Origin: Betaproteobacteria bacterium
GTDB lineage: Bacteria; Pseudomonadota; Gammaproteobacteria; Burkholderiales; Rhodocyclaceae
DNA: 9,427 nucleotides
Direction: 5' to 3'
Assembly: GCA_028065725.1 (NCBI GenBank)
Contig: JAPTVL010000140.1
Coordinates: forward strand, 1-9,427
The notes beneath the pieces are model-generated. The model was not told the DNA's origin, ran no database searches, and worked only from the letters and a program-made list of their open reading frames with translations. The position numbers and the translations under genes were made by a program. Shown here one piece after another: positions 1 through 7,525 of the stretch; the stretch's first letter is position 1, and each line of letters starts with the position of its first letter.

Positions 1-54
1 GACCAGACGGTTTCAGGGTTTCAATCCGCGCCCGCTCCCGTAGGAGCGGGCGAC
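1..54 (-). CRISPR. Leader-proximal end of a type I-C CRISPR array (one repeat plus partial spacer)
   Basis: Read on the minus strand, bases 54 to 18 form a 37-nt unit that begins GTCGCCCGCTCC and ends GGATTGAAAC. This is the classic type I-C repeat style, with a 3' ATTGAAAC handle. It contains a perfect 9-bp stem (GCCCGCTCC against GGAGCGGGC, loop TACG), as expected for a crRNA hairpin cut by Cas5. Bases 17 to 1 (minus strand CCTGAAACCGTCTGGTC) would be the start of the first, most recently acquired spacer. Only one repeat copy is visible because the window ends here, so the array itself is inferred from three things: repeat style, orientation, and position just beyond cas2 and a leader-sized gap. 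The array would be transcribed in the same direction as the cas genes. Confidence 0.85.
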
Positions 55-230
55 TCCGTTCGCACAACCTACGGCATTCAAAGGACCAAACCCCGTGGCC
101 GCGCGAACCGAGCTGTGCCACCCATTGTGCGACGGATGGATCTATGCCTGCCATCATGCTTCTCCACGGAATCAATGGAGTGGGCAGGCGCGAACCTCCC
201 CGGTCCGCTGCGGCGATTGGGGTTCGCGCT
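55..230 (-). promoter_or_regulatory. CRISPR leader between cas2 and the first repeat
   Basis: This 176-base stretch without a convincing gene separates the cas2 stop codon from the first repeat, the normal place for the leader that drives array transcription and directs spacer insertion. It contains the 9-mer GCGCGAACC or its reverse complement three times. It also holds a nested dyad: CCTGCC (147-152) pairs with GGCAGG (183-188), and inside it CTCCA (162-166) pairs with TGGAG (176-180). I see no clear -35/-10 pair; the most AT-rich part is about 70-90. Short open frames here on both strands look accidental. Confidence 0.7.
101..229. repeat. Three copies of the 9-mer GCGCGAACC in the leader (two direct, one inverted)
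   Basis: GCGCGAACC occurs at 101-109 and 188-196 on the plus strand, and its exact reverse complement GGTTCGCGC at 221-229. The last two form a perfect 9-bp inverted repeat with a 24-nt interval directly beyond the cas2 stop codon; the first lies 46 nt from the repeat. Three exact 9-mers within 130 bases suggest binding sites for a protein or an RNA/DNA fold used in leader recognition. From memory, similar GCGCGAACCCC / GGTTCGCG pairs occur after cas2 in other proteobacterial I-C loci. The function is inferred. Confidence 0.55.
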
Positions 231-521
231 TCACACCACCAGCGGCCCTTCGAAATCGGTCGAACGGAAATTGCCATACTGCTTGACCCTCAGATGCGTG
301 GGCTCAGTGAGACGGTAGATGCGCAGGCTGTCCTCGGCCTCGTCGATCTCGGAAAGCAGGTCGCGTTCCAGCGCCTCCAGTCGCAACTCGTCGACCTGGC
401 ATTCGAACACCGACTTCTGCACGCGCTGCCCGACGCGTTCGCAAGCCTTGGCGATGCGCCGCAGGCGCCTGCGGCCGGCGCTGGTCTCGGTTGAGACGTC
501 GTAGGTGACGATAACGAGCAT
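231..521 (-). CDS. cas2: CRISPR-associated protein Cas2 (type I-C)
   Basis: Cas2 forms the central dimer of the Cas1-Cas2 integrase that inserts new spacers at the leader end of the array. The 96-aa product has the normal I-C length. It opens [10 protein letters not shown], with the family's conserved Asp at residue 8 after the first beta strand, followed by the I-C signature stretch [13 protein letters not shown] and [13 protein letters not shown], and it ends EGPLVV. I start it at the ATG at 521 because family members begin MLVxVTYDV. A TTG at 536 in frame would add five residues and overlap the cas1 stop, and is less likely. The gap from the cas1 stop is 11 nt with only a weak purine-rich ribosome site, so translation is probably coupled to cas1. 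It is the last protein gene before the leader. Confidence 0.96.
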   Translation of the reverse strand: MLVIVTYDVSTETSAGRRRLRRIAKACERVGQRVQKSVFECQVDELRLEALERDLLSEIDEAEDSLRIYRLTEPTHLRVKQYGNFRSTDFEGPLVV

Positions 522-532
522 GGCCGTCGCAC

Positions 533-1567
533 TCAACGCGAAAGATAGGGCACGTAGCTTTCCATTTCGCCACGCACGCTGCGCGCGAGCAGCCGCGCCT
601 GCACGAACGGCAGGATGCCAATGGGCACTTTCTGTTCGAGCAACGGATGGGTGACCTCCTCCTGCTTACGCTCCTGCCACGCGGCAACCACTTTGCGCCG
701 TCCTTTGTCGGAAAGCAGCACGGCACCGCCTTCGCGCGGCTCGAAGTCGGTCTCGGTGAGTTGGCCGCGGTTGATCAGCGTCAGCGCCAGACGGTCGCAG
801 AGCACGGCGCGGAATTCCTCCTGAAGGTCCAGTGCAAGCGCAGCGCGGCCTGGACGCAGGGCGTGCAGAAAACCGATCTGCGGATCGAGTCCGACCGACT
901 CGAGGGCCGAGCGGCAGTCGTTCATGAGCATCGAGTAGAGAAAGGACAACAGCGCGTTGAAGCGGTCCAGCGGCGGACGGCGGGTCCGGCCATCCAGCCG
1001 GAACGATGCCCGCATGGGCAATTTGATGATGCGGTTGACCGCCTCGAAATAACCGCGCGCAGCCTCGCCCTCCACACCACGTAGGACATCGAGCGAAGTG
1101 GCGACCGCCGCTGCTCGTAGCGAGGCGGACAGATCATCGGAAGCCCGCTGCAGTACGGCCGCGTCATCGCCGTCACCGGCCTCCCGGGCGCCGCGCAGCA
1201 CCAGCGTGCGGCTGTTGCGCAGCTTGCCCGCTATGCATGTACGCGCCAACTCCAGTGCCTGCACCGGATCCTGCGCGGCGCGATGCTGAGCGACGCGCAG
1301 CAGCACATTGCCGGAAACCGGGCCTTCCAGGCGCGCCTTGAAGCGGCCGTGCTCGTCCAGCAGCACCAGCGCTTTGCCCTCATCGGCCAGCCGGTGCATC
1401 AGCGCCGGCGAGACCAGTACGTTGCCGAAACACACCAGGCTGCCGACGTGATGCAGCGGTACCTGCAGTTTCTTTTCGCGCTCTACATCGACGCGCAGCG
1501 TTGCATTGTCCAGGTGGACATAAGCCTGCGGGGTCATCACGTACAGGACATTCTGCAAGGCGATCAT
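533..1567 (-). CDS. cas1: CRISPR-associated endonuclease/integrase Cas1 (type I-C)
   Basis: Cas1 is the metal-dependent integrase that joins prespacers to the leader-repeat junction, working with Cas2 and, in I-C, with Cas4. The 344-aa product matches the usual length of about 340. The N-terminal beta domain begins [20 protein letters not shown]. In the helical domain the metal ligands can be placed: Glu166 in [11 protein letters not shown], His235 in [10 protein letters not shown], and Asp247 with Glu250 in [10 protein letters not shown]. No key residue is missing, so it is predicted to be active. The start is the ATG at 1567, which overlaps the cas4 stop as ATGA (4 nt); the frame stays open further upstream but only as a shadow of cas4. 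The overlap implies coupled translation with cas4, as expected for proteins that act in one complex. Confidence 0.97.
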   Translation of the reverse strand: MIALQNVLYVMTPQAYVHLDNATLRVDVEREKKLQVPLHHVGSLVCFGNVLVSPALMHRLADEGKALVLLDEHGRFKARLEGPVSGNVLLRVAQHRAAQDPVQALELARTCIAGKLRNSRTLVLRGAREAGDGDDAAVLQRASDDLSASLRAAAVATSLDVLRGVEGEAARGYFEAVNRIIKLPMRASFRLDGRTRRPPLDRFNALLSFLYSMLMNDCRSALESVGLDPQIGFLHALRPGRAALALDLQEEFRAVLCDRLALTLINRGQLTETDFEPREGGAVLLSDKGRRKVVAAWQERKQEEVTHPLLEQKVPIGILPFVQARLLARSVRGEMESYVPYLSR

Positions 1568-2202
1568 GGTGCATCCACGTCGAACAGCTGTAGGCGCTGT
1601 GCGGACTGGCGGCCACGTGCGGTCAATGCCTCGGGTTGGCAAATCTCGCGCAGCGAGCACTCCCTGCAGCGCGCATCGAACACCGGCGCCGGCAGTACGC
1701 CACTGTCGAGCATGGTGCGGATGGCGACCGCGGTCTCGACTACCGTCGCGCGTAGCATCGGGGTAATGGGCACCTCGCGGCGGCGATGGCTGCTGGCGTG
1801 GAAAATCGCACCTTTGTGCACGGGGCGACCCAGCATGTCTTCCAGGCACATCGCCTGTGCGGCGAGCTGGAGGTCGTCGTTGAGCCATTTGCGTTTGGGG
1901 CCGTGTTTGTATTCGACAGGATAGATTGTGCCATCCGGCCAGAACTCGACCGCGTCGCACTTGCCGATCAGACCCAGCCGATCCGACCATACCGGCAGTG
2001 CATATTCGATGCGCGCACCACTTTTGGCCGTCTCGTAGGAAACCCTATCCACCCGCGCATGCTCGGCGTTGCCGCGTGCGGTGTGGATGTTGTTGGTGAA
2101 CTGCCCGTCCAAGTGAATCAGTCCACAACGGTGCGGGCAGTAGGCCCAATGGTTGAGAGCGGAGAGCGGAACTGCCTCAAGCTCGTTCACAGCATCCCCC
2201 AC
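1564..2202 (-). CDS. cas4: CRISPR-associated exonuclease Cas4 (type I-C)
   Basis: Cas4 is a RecB-like, iron-sulfur cluster nuclease that trims prespacers and sets PAM choice and orientation. The 212-aa product shows the family layout. PLSALNHWAYCPHRC near the N-terminus supplies the first cluster cysteine (Cys22), and Cys179, Cys182 and Cys188 (CRECSLREIC) supply the other three. The nuclease residues are His48, Asp83 (GKCDAVEF), and Glu97 with Lys99 (VEYKHG), followed by the QLAAQAMCLE helix. All are present. The start is uncertain: a GTG at 2202 gives the longest form, but a second in-frame GTG at 2190 has a better ribosome site (GGGGG five or so bases upstream) and fits family N-termini equally well. 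Only 12 nt separate it from the cas3 stop, and its end overlaps cas1 by 4 nt. Confidence 0.95.
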   Translation of the reverse strand: MGDAVNELEAVPLSALNHWAYCPHRCGLIHLDGQFTNNIHTARGNAEHARVDRVSYETAKSGARIEYALPVWSDRLGLIGKCDAVEFWPDGTIYPVEYKHGPKRKWLNDDLQLAAQAMCLEDMLGRPVHKGAIFHASSHRRREVPITPMLRATVVETAVAIRTMLDSGVLPAPVFDARCRECSLREICQPEALTARGRQSAQRLQLFDVDAP

Positions 2203-2214
2203 TACTTGTTGAGA

Positions 2215-4470
2215 TCAGATGATGAGGGCCTCGCCGAACTTCAAATCCCGGATTGCGAGTGCGCCGGCCATGTAGCCGATGAAGTCGTCGTAAGCCAGAT
2301 TCCATGCGAACATGCCGGGATAAGCGTCGATGGAGGCAAGACCAAAATCGATTTTCTTGTTCGCCCAGATTTGCACGCAGTGGCGTTGCAGCGATTTCCA
2401 GTCCGGGCGCGCGCCGTTGCGGATGGCATCGAGGAAGGGCCCTGGTGTCAGCACGGTCACGGTGTCCGACGCGATGACTTTGAAATTCTCGGCGATGGAC
2501 ACAAACTGTTTCGCGCTTTCCATTTTGAAGAGATCATCGACCAGCTCCGGGTTACCTTTTTCGCGCACTTCGAGTTTCAACGCCTCGGTGCAGGCGTCCG
2601 GTGTGACGCGATTTTGCTTGAACAGCTTTTCCAGCACGGATACGGATGCCTGCATGGCGGGGTGCTGTCGGATATTTCCCCCCTGCCGCAACGTCACCGA
2701 CCAGACATCTGCCTCGTCGTATTCGTTATGCCGGTTCACGCGCCCACCTAATTGGAGCAGGCTGGCGAGGCTAGCTGCTTCGCGCAGCCCGGAGCGGAAC
2801 GAGAGATCGACACCCGCCTCGACCAGCGAGGTAGCGACAAGCGTCCAGTCTTGATCTTGTTCGTCGTCAGGGCATGGTTTAAGGCGCGCCTTGATGCGGG
2901 CGAGCGTTCTTTCGCGGTCGAATGGATTGAGCGCGGTCGAGAGGTGTTCGACTTTTCCCCGGCCTGATCTCTCCGCGAGCGCTCGTGCGACGACAGCGGC
3001 GGTCTGCACGGTGTTGAAAACAGCGATGCGCGGACTGGGCAGCGCGGCCAGAAAATCGAGCAGTGCGTCGAGGTCGAGCGCGCCAGCGCGCTGGCGGTAG
3101 CGGATGCGGCGGGTTTCGCTGGCGTCGAGCCGCGCCCGAAACGCCTTGTCGACCAGCGGCGTTGGCAGGCGTTTCTTGGGCGGGGGCGCGCCGTCGCACT
3201 TGAGATAGAAATCGTTCAGTGTCCAGAAGCGTGCGAGCGAGCCGGATGCGAGCGCGATGTGACAACCCCAGCGGTCGGCGAGCCGACGCAGCCATTGCCA
3301 GGCGAGCGGCCAGAGGTGCGTGGGCAGTGCGGCGTGCGCCTCGTCGATGAAGAGCGCGGAGCGCGCCACTTGATGCAGTTTGCGCAGGCTCGCGGGGTGG
3401 TTGCTCGCCAGCGTCTCGAAGAACTGTACAGCGGTGGTGACGACGACGGGCGCTTGCCAGCGAGTTGTCAGCGCGCGCGTCAGCGGATCGGCGAAGTCCG
3501 TTTTGTGGTGGTGTGCGGCGACGACCTGATCGGCGACTTCATCGGGCAGGACGAGCGCTTTGCGGTAGGTATCGACGGATTGATCGATGATGTTGGTGAA
3601 GGGCTGGACGATGAACACGCGGCGCAGATTTTTCTCCTGCGCGGCGCGCAACAGGTGCGCCATCACCGCCGTGGTTTTGCCGCTCCCGACCGGGCTGTCG
3701 CATTCGACGAGCGCGGGGGCAGTGTCGGCGGCGCGGCACGCGGCGTAGTGCGCGCGCCGGTTTTTGGCGCGTTCCGCTTCGCGTGTTGTGTCGCCTGATT
3801 TTAGGTCGGCGACGTAGGCATCGAGCGCTGCGAGTCGAGCCTCTGGATGCAGCGGTGGGGCGTCGATGAACGGCGCGCCATAGTGCTGGGCGGTGTCGCC
3901 GTGGTCGGCATCGACCAGGCAGCCAAGTGCGAGGCGCAGGTCGAGTGCAGCGGGTTTGAATGATATTGCACTTGGTATTGTCGGGGGACGGGCCAGCGCT
4001 TCGTGATGGCGATGCAGATAGTCGCCAAGGTGAGCGCTGGTTCGCGCAATGACATCCGTCGGGTCGAAACGACCGCCTTCCTCGTCGCCGCGCCAGGCTG
4101 TCGCGCCGCGCGCTTTCTGGTCGGGTACATCTGGAAGGCCGCGATGGTGCGCATAAGCTAGCATCCCAGCAAATCTGGATGTTTCCGTGCCCAGCCCGAA
4201 CAGATGCTTCGTCCCGGCATCGACGTGTTCGCGCGGCAATGGTTTGCCAGTCGGTGACGCAAGCACCGTCTGGTTGTCGTCATCGAGTTTGCCCAGGTCG
4301 TGAAACTCGGTTCCCAGACCGACTGTTTCGACGAAAGGCTCCGATTGCAGTGAATCGTGACTGGCTTCAGCGGCGATGCGACGTGCCATCGAAACGGCGC
4401 AGGCGACATGATCGGCGTAGGTTTGCGCCGGATAGCCGTCTTTAGCGCTGTGCGCGAGCCAATCCATCAC
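2215..4470 (-). CDS. cas3: CRISPR-associated helicase-nuclease Cas3 (divergent, located between cas7 and cas4)
   Basis: Cas3 is recruited by target-bound Cascade and unwinds and degrades the non-target strand. The 751-aa product has the HD nuclease first and the SF2 helicase second. HD-domain residues include His21, His57-Asp58 (FHDLGK), His82 (HVDAG), His108-His109 (AHHRGLP), and the LVDADHGDT motif near 185-193. Helicase motifs are Walker A around Lys265 (SPVGSGKTT), DEAH at 376-379, a motif III reading SGS at 409-411 instead of the common SAT, motif V (TSLVEAGVDLSF, 547-558) and motif VI (QLGGRVNR, 573-580). No key catalytic residue appears lost. The start is GTG at 4470 or the adjoining ATG at 4467, 5 to 8 nt after the cas7 stop, with a weak ribosome site, so coupling to cas7 is likely. 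Its HD domain lacks the HSTxG signature of the relic Cas3 at the right end, so the two come from different lineages. The location is unusual for I-C as I know it. Confidence 0.93.
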   Translation of the reverse strand: MMDWLAHSAKDGYPAQTYADHVACAVSMARRIAAEASHDSLQSEPFVETVGLGTEFHDLGKLDDDNQTVLASPTGKPLPREHVDAGTKHLFGLGTETSRFAGMLAYAHHRGLPDVPDQKARGATAWRGDEEGGRFDPTDVIARTSAHLGDYLHRHHEALARPPTIPSAISFKPAALDLRLALGCLVDADHGDTAQHYGAPFIDAPPLHPEARLAALDAYVADLKSGDTTREAERAKNRRAHYAACRAADTAPALVECDSPVGSGKTTAVMAHLLRAAQEKNLRRVFIVQPFTNIIDQSVDTYRKALVLPDEVADQVVAAHHHKTDFADPLTRALTTRWQAPVVVTTAVQFFETLASNHPASLRKLHQVARSALFIDEAHAALPTHLWPLAWQWLRRLADRWGCHIALASGSLARFWTLNDFYLKCDGAPPPKKRLPTPLVDKAFRARLDASETRRIRYRQRAGALDLDALLDFLAALPSPRIAVFNTVQTAAVVARALAERSGRGKVEHLSTALNPFDRERTLARIKARLKPCPDDEQDQDWTLVATSLVEAGVDLSFRSGLREAASLASLLQLGGRVNRHNEYDEADVWSVTLRQGGNIRQHPAMQASVSVLEKLFKQNRVTPDACTEALKLEVREKGNPELVDDLFKMESAKQFVSIAENFKVIASDTVTVLTPGPFLDAIRNGARPDWKSLQRHCVQIWANKKIDFGLASIDAYPGMFAWNLAYDDFIGYMAGALAIRDLKFGEALII

Positions 4471-4475
4471 CGCGC

Positions 4476-5423
4476 TCAGAGCAGGTCGATCAGCGTCAGC
4501 GCCGGGTTGCCGTGCCGATCTTTCTTGTTGTTGGCCAGTTCCTCAGGCAATCCGTTGGGAACGCGGTAATCGGCGATGCTCTTCGACGGCGTATTCGCAT
4601 CGCCCAACTTGGTCGGCGAGAGCGCGTCGAGGATGGCGAAGTCCGAGCACGAACCCAGCTTGTCGGCATGTTCCACGTACCAGGCTTTGACCAGATCGAC
4701 CGCTGGGCGTGCGTGCGAGCGGGTGTGCGGATAGGCGTAGCGAATCAGTTCGAGCAGGAGCGTGATGTCTTCGCCGGTGCAGCCAGTGCGCGCGGCGGCG
4801 CTGGGGTTGACGAAGAAAGGCATGAGATAGAGGCCGTGCGGTACAAAGCGATAGCCCATCGGCGCCATGCCGCGATCCTTGTCATCCTGTACGCCGGCCT
4901 TGTTGGTGTTGGTGTGGCGCTCGATGTCGATGGGCGCGACCGAGAGGCCGAGGCCGAAATGGACGCAGCCGGTGCGGATGGCGTTGGCCTTGAACTCCTT
5001 GATTTCCTGTTCCTTGAAGCCGTGCTTCTTGGCTTCGTCGTCCTTCATGCTTTCGAGGAAGGTGTTGCCAAAAACGCGGCCATCCCAGTACGCATCCTTG
5101 AACGCCTGGCCGTCGCCGGTGAGTTGTTTGGCAATGGCCGCGCGATCCCTGCCGCGTGATTCGAGAATGCCGAAGCGCGTGGCGTCGAGACTCAAATTGC
5201 CCGAGAGCGCGTCCCAAACTTCGCCTTTCCATTCGACCAGATCGCGCAGCTTGCGCTTGTAGGAAACCGGCGAAATCTCCCCGCGACGGTCGGGCCGCTG
5301 GCGTGGGTCACTGTCGCGGTCGGGGTCGCCGTTGGGGTTGGAGTTGCGGACTTCGATCACGAGCAGGCCGGTGCCGCGTTTGAAATCGCCGATATCTTTG
5401 GTGTAGGTGAGCATGGGGTTCAT
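4476..5423 (-). CDS. cas7: Cascade backbone subunit Cas7 (Csd2-like, type I-C)
   Basis: Cas7 polymerises along the crRNA and forms the Cascade backbone. The 315-aa product fits the family's length of roughly 280-320. The N-terminal RNA-recognition fold carries the hallmark NSNPNGDPD (about residues 28-36), followed by SPVSYKRKLRDLVEW, which matches the place where typical Csd2 proteins read VTDVxLKRKIR. Further along come GRVFGNTFL and the conserved-looking block RTGCVHFGLGLSVAPIDIER with HTNTNKAGVQDDKDRGMAPM. The replaced segment before KRK suggests a divergent branch of the family. The start is the ATG at 5423 with AGGAG five nt upstream; an in-frame ATG three codons on is possible. It follows cas8 by 29 nt and ends 5 nt before the cas3 start. 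Confidence 0.94.
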   Translation of the reverse strand: MNPMLTYTKDIGDFKRGTGLLVIEVRNSNPNGDPDRDSDPRQRPDRRGEISPVSYKRKLRDLVEWKGEVWDALSGNLSLDATRFGILESRGRDRAAIAKQLTGDGQAFKDAYWDGRVFGNTFLESMKDDEAKKHGFKEQEIKEFKANAIRTGCVHFGLGLSVAPIDIERHTNTNKAGVQDDKDRGMAPMGYRFVPHGLYLMPFFVNPSAAARTGCTGEDITLLLELIRYAYPHTRSHARPAVDLVKAWYVEHADKLGSCSDFAILDALSPTKLGDANTPSKSIADYRVPNGLPEELANNKKDRHGNPALTLIDLL

Positions 5424-5452
5424 GGGGACTCCTGTAGGTCGATAGATAAACG

Positions 5453-5830
5453 TCAGCTCTGGGGCTGCGATGAGGATTTGGCGAGATAGCCAAGGATGAG
5501 CTGGGCTTTGTCGGCGTCGCTGGCGCGCACGGGAATGTCGAGCAGGCTGATTTCAGAACTTGCCTCGCCAAGTTGGGCGAGAAAGTATTTGGCGAGCGTT
5601 TCCGGCCCTTTCTCGTTCGCTTTGCACGTGCGCGCCCAAGCCTGATAAGGCAGGATGCGCTGGGCGTATAGAGCGAGCGCGGACTGTGGTGTCTCCAGCG
5701 CGGTTGCCACCAATGAGTTACCGAGCAATTGCCCGGGCACTTGGCTGTTGCGCACGCCTTGGCAGTATTGGTAATGCAGGCTGTCAGCGAGGGCGAGCAG
5801 CCGGCCGACGAGAAAAGCGGGGGACGCCAT
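5453..5830 (-). CDS. cas11c: Cas11c small subunit made from an internal start inside cas8c
   Basis: Type I-C Cascade is known to contain a small subunit, Cas11c, translated independently from within the 3' end of cas8c. Here an in-frame ATG at 5830 is preceded by AGGAG with a 6-nt spacer, a better ribosome site than that of cas8c itself. It would give a 125-aa protein starting MASPAFLVGRLLALADSLHY and ending SSSQPQS, close to the size of about 120 aa I remember for known Cas11c proteins. It looks almost wholly helical, as small subunits are. The GRLLALADSL segment corresponds to the GRLFAVLEKIQ segment of ordinary Csd1 C-termini. It shares stop codon and frame with cas8c. The evidence for the start is direct; that the product is made is inferred. 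Confidence 0.75.
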   Translation of the reverse strand: MASPAFLVGRLLALADSLHYQYCQGVRNSQVPGQLLGNSLVATALETPQSALALYAQRILPYQAWARTCKANEKGPETLAKYFLAQLGEASSEISLLDIPVRASDADKAQLILGYLAKSSSQPQS

Positions 5831-7525
5831 GATGCGCTCCTGTGACAGGTCAGGTTCGAATTTAAAAAGCAGCAAGCTCAGAATCGCTGGCAGCACGACG
5901 AGCGCGGCAGCGCGTTTGTCGCCAGCCTTCGAGACGGTCGAAGCGTGTTCGCGCGCGCCAGCAGCAATCAGGAAGCCTGCCCAACTCGCGAGCGCGTGGC
6001 ACAAGGCACGGCGCGCCATCTGGGTTTGCGTGCCGTCGGAAGCCAGCAGCAAGGTCAGCGCGTCTTCGGGGGAAAAGGTCTTGAACTTGCCCTGGTTCTC
6101 GTCGCCGCGCACCCAGAAGGTGTTGAGCCAATTCGCCACTTGATATGGGAAAGGCGGTTTGGGAACGATATTGCTCCGCTCGCCCTTCGCCTTGCCCCAG
6201 CGCGCGAAGACGACGGGCGGACACGCCTTGGCGCCCGCGACCCAGGCTTTTGCGGAATCGACGAAATGCCGCATGGTGAAGGTGTGATGCGCGACGAGCT
6301 TGGTTCGATGCCCGTCCGGCTTGCGCAGGACGATGAGGTGTACCGGGATTTCAGACTCGCGCGGTTTGCCTTCGAGCGCTGCCGCGATGCGTTCGGCGCG
6401 CGCTTCGAACGTTGTAGCCTTGTCCGCTTCGGCGACAAATTCGTCGTCTCCATCGTCCGGCAGACTGCAAATGTCTGCTACTGCCACATCCTCCAGCACA
6501 CTTAACTGCTGCTCGGGGTAGAACAGAAACAGGCTGCTGCCCCGGTACTGCCAGGTTTTGCCTTTGCGCTCGGCGCGAGTCAGATATTCCAGCGCACTTT
6601 TGGCGCGCTCGCGTGAGTCTTTACCGACAAGGAAAGAGTCCGCGTCGGCCTTGCCGTAGCGATACTGGCAGGGCGCGTCCTTGGTCATCGCGCGCAGGAT
6701 GACTTTGCCTAAGCCCGGTACGACCACGTCGTCGAATTTCTCATCGGCGTCGGTTGCGGTGCTGCCGTAGGCGTCAGGCGCGGCGGGTTCGGTATTGTTG
6801 GCCTCTTCGTCGCTCGCCTTGGAACGAGCGAGCAGCGCATTCAGTAATTCGGGCGTGCGCTCGTGGGTGACAGGGTACTCGCCGATCTCGTCCCAATCCG
6901 GCAGGTCGAGCAGCAGATTGCAAGGTTTCGCGGCTTCCGCGTCACTGGCCGCGCAATAGAGCTTGAACAGCGATTCATCGCAAGCGATTTCGAGTTGCGC
7001 TTCGAGTTGGCGCGCGAGGGCGGGGAAAAAGTGCTCAGGCGTCAGGCGTTGCAGACGTTCGAACAGGGTGCGAAGAACCGCATAGTCGGCATCATTTGCG
7101 GGCAGGAGCACCTGCAATTGCGTCGGTACGTCGGCGAGCGATTTGCGGCATTTTTCGTTCAGTCCACCGCGTTTGGGATCGATCCAGGAGCCGTCGAGGC
7201 TGGCGCAGCGCGCGCGAATCGCGCCGAACGCTTCGACCCAGCGCTTCGCGTCGGCGTCGCGCGCCGCGGCCGCCGTCGATCTGTCGAGATCGACGCGATG
7301 CAGGGGGAGGCTGTTGAAGATCGGCGTGCTGAAGCCGTTGCCTCCGGGTTGCCATTTCCGCAATCCGGAGACATCTTCTCGCCACGGCTGCACCTCGATG
7401 ATTGCGCCGTCTATGTCGATCAGAACCTTGAAGCTCGGGTATTTCGGCAGAGCTTTAAGCGATTTGTGCAAGGTGCGCGGCAAACCCGAAATTGCGTTCG
7501 CCGCCTGCAAGAGTTCATTCAGCAT
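5453..7525 (-). CDS. cas8c: Cascade large subunit Cas8c (Csd1-like, divergent, 690 aa)
   Basis: Cas8c is the large Cascade subunit that recognises the PAM and recruits Cas3. I assign it from operon position (between cas5 and cas7), length, and a general match in layout to Csd1, not from strong motifs: Cas8 proteins diverge quickly. The N-terminus (MLNELLQAANAISGLPRTL, then a beta-rich stretch with VLIDIDGAIIEVQPW) resembles Csd1 openings. The middle has GKTWQYRGSSLFLFYPEQ, and an acidic linker is rich in DDGDDEF. The Csd1 motif I remember as SPNAARLSVRFW is not visible; VAHHTFTMRHF stands roughly there. At 690 aa it is longer than most Cas8c proteins (about 550-620). The start is the ATG at 7525, with GGGGTG five nt upstream and an 11-nt overlap with cas5. 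The frame is open to 7741 but that part shadows cas5. Confidence 0.85.
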   Translation of the reverse strand: MLNELLQAANAISGLPRTLHKSLKALPKYPSFKVLIDIDGAIIEVQPWREDVSGLRKWQPGGNGFSTPIFNSLPLHRVDLDRSTAAAARDADAKRWVEAFGAIRARCASLDGSWIDPKRGGLNEKCRKSLADVPTQLQVLLPANDADYAVLRTLFERLQRLTPEHFFPALARQLEAQLEIACDESLFKLYCAASDAEAAKPCNLLLDLPDWDEIGEYPVTHERTPELLNALLARSKASDEEANNTEPAAPDAYGSTATDADEKFDDVVVPGLGKVILRAMTKDAPCQYRYGKADADSFLVGKDSRERAKSALEYLTRAERKGKTWQYRGSSLFLFYPEQQLSVLEDVAVADICSLPDDGDDEFVAEADKATTFEARAERIAAALEGKPRESEIPVHLIVLRKPDGHRTKLVAHHTFTMRHFVDSAKAWVAGAKACPPVVFARWGKAKGERSNIVPKPPFPYQVANWLNTFWVRGDENQGKFKTFSPEDALTLLLASDGTQTQMARRALCHALASWAGFLIAAGAREHASTVSKAGDKRAAALVVLPAILSLLLFKFEPDLSQERIMASPAFLVGRLLALADSLHYQYCQGVRNSQVPGQLLGNSLVATALETPQSALALYAQRILPYQAWARTCKANEKGPETLAKYFLAQLGEASSEISLLDIPVRASDADKAQLILGYLAKSSSQPQS
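5828..5841 (-). promoter_or_regulatory. Internal ribosome binding site and start codon for Cas11c
   Basis: On the minus strand AGGAG (5841-5837) is followed by six bases (CGCATC) and ATG (5830-5828), inside and in frame with cas8c. Core sequence and spacing are close to ideal for a Shine-Dalgarno site, which is unlikely by chance at exactly the position expected for the small-subunit start. Confidence 0.7.

Noticed and set aside
170..183. IHF-like site in the leader (AATCAATGGAGTG)
   Set aside because: It has the ATCAA half but not the TTR half of the consensus, so the match is too weak to claim.
144..494. Plus-strand open frame of 116 codons over the leader and cas2
   Set aside because: It is antisense to cas2, low in complexity, and has no ribosome site or recognisable family.
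1568..1990. Long upstream extension of the cas1 reading frame
   Set aside because: It lies wholly within cas4 in another frame, is rich in Arg and Pro without Cas1 similarity, and the ATG at 1567 matches the known Cas1 N-terminus.
1786..2751. 321-codon open frame on the plus strand across cas4 and cas3
   Set aside because: It is antisense to two genes with intact motifs, has no recognisable domain, and open antisense frames are usual in GC-rich coding DNA.
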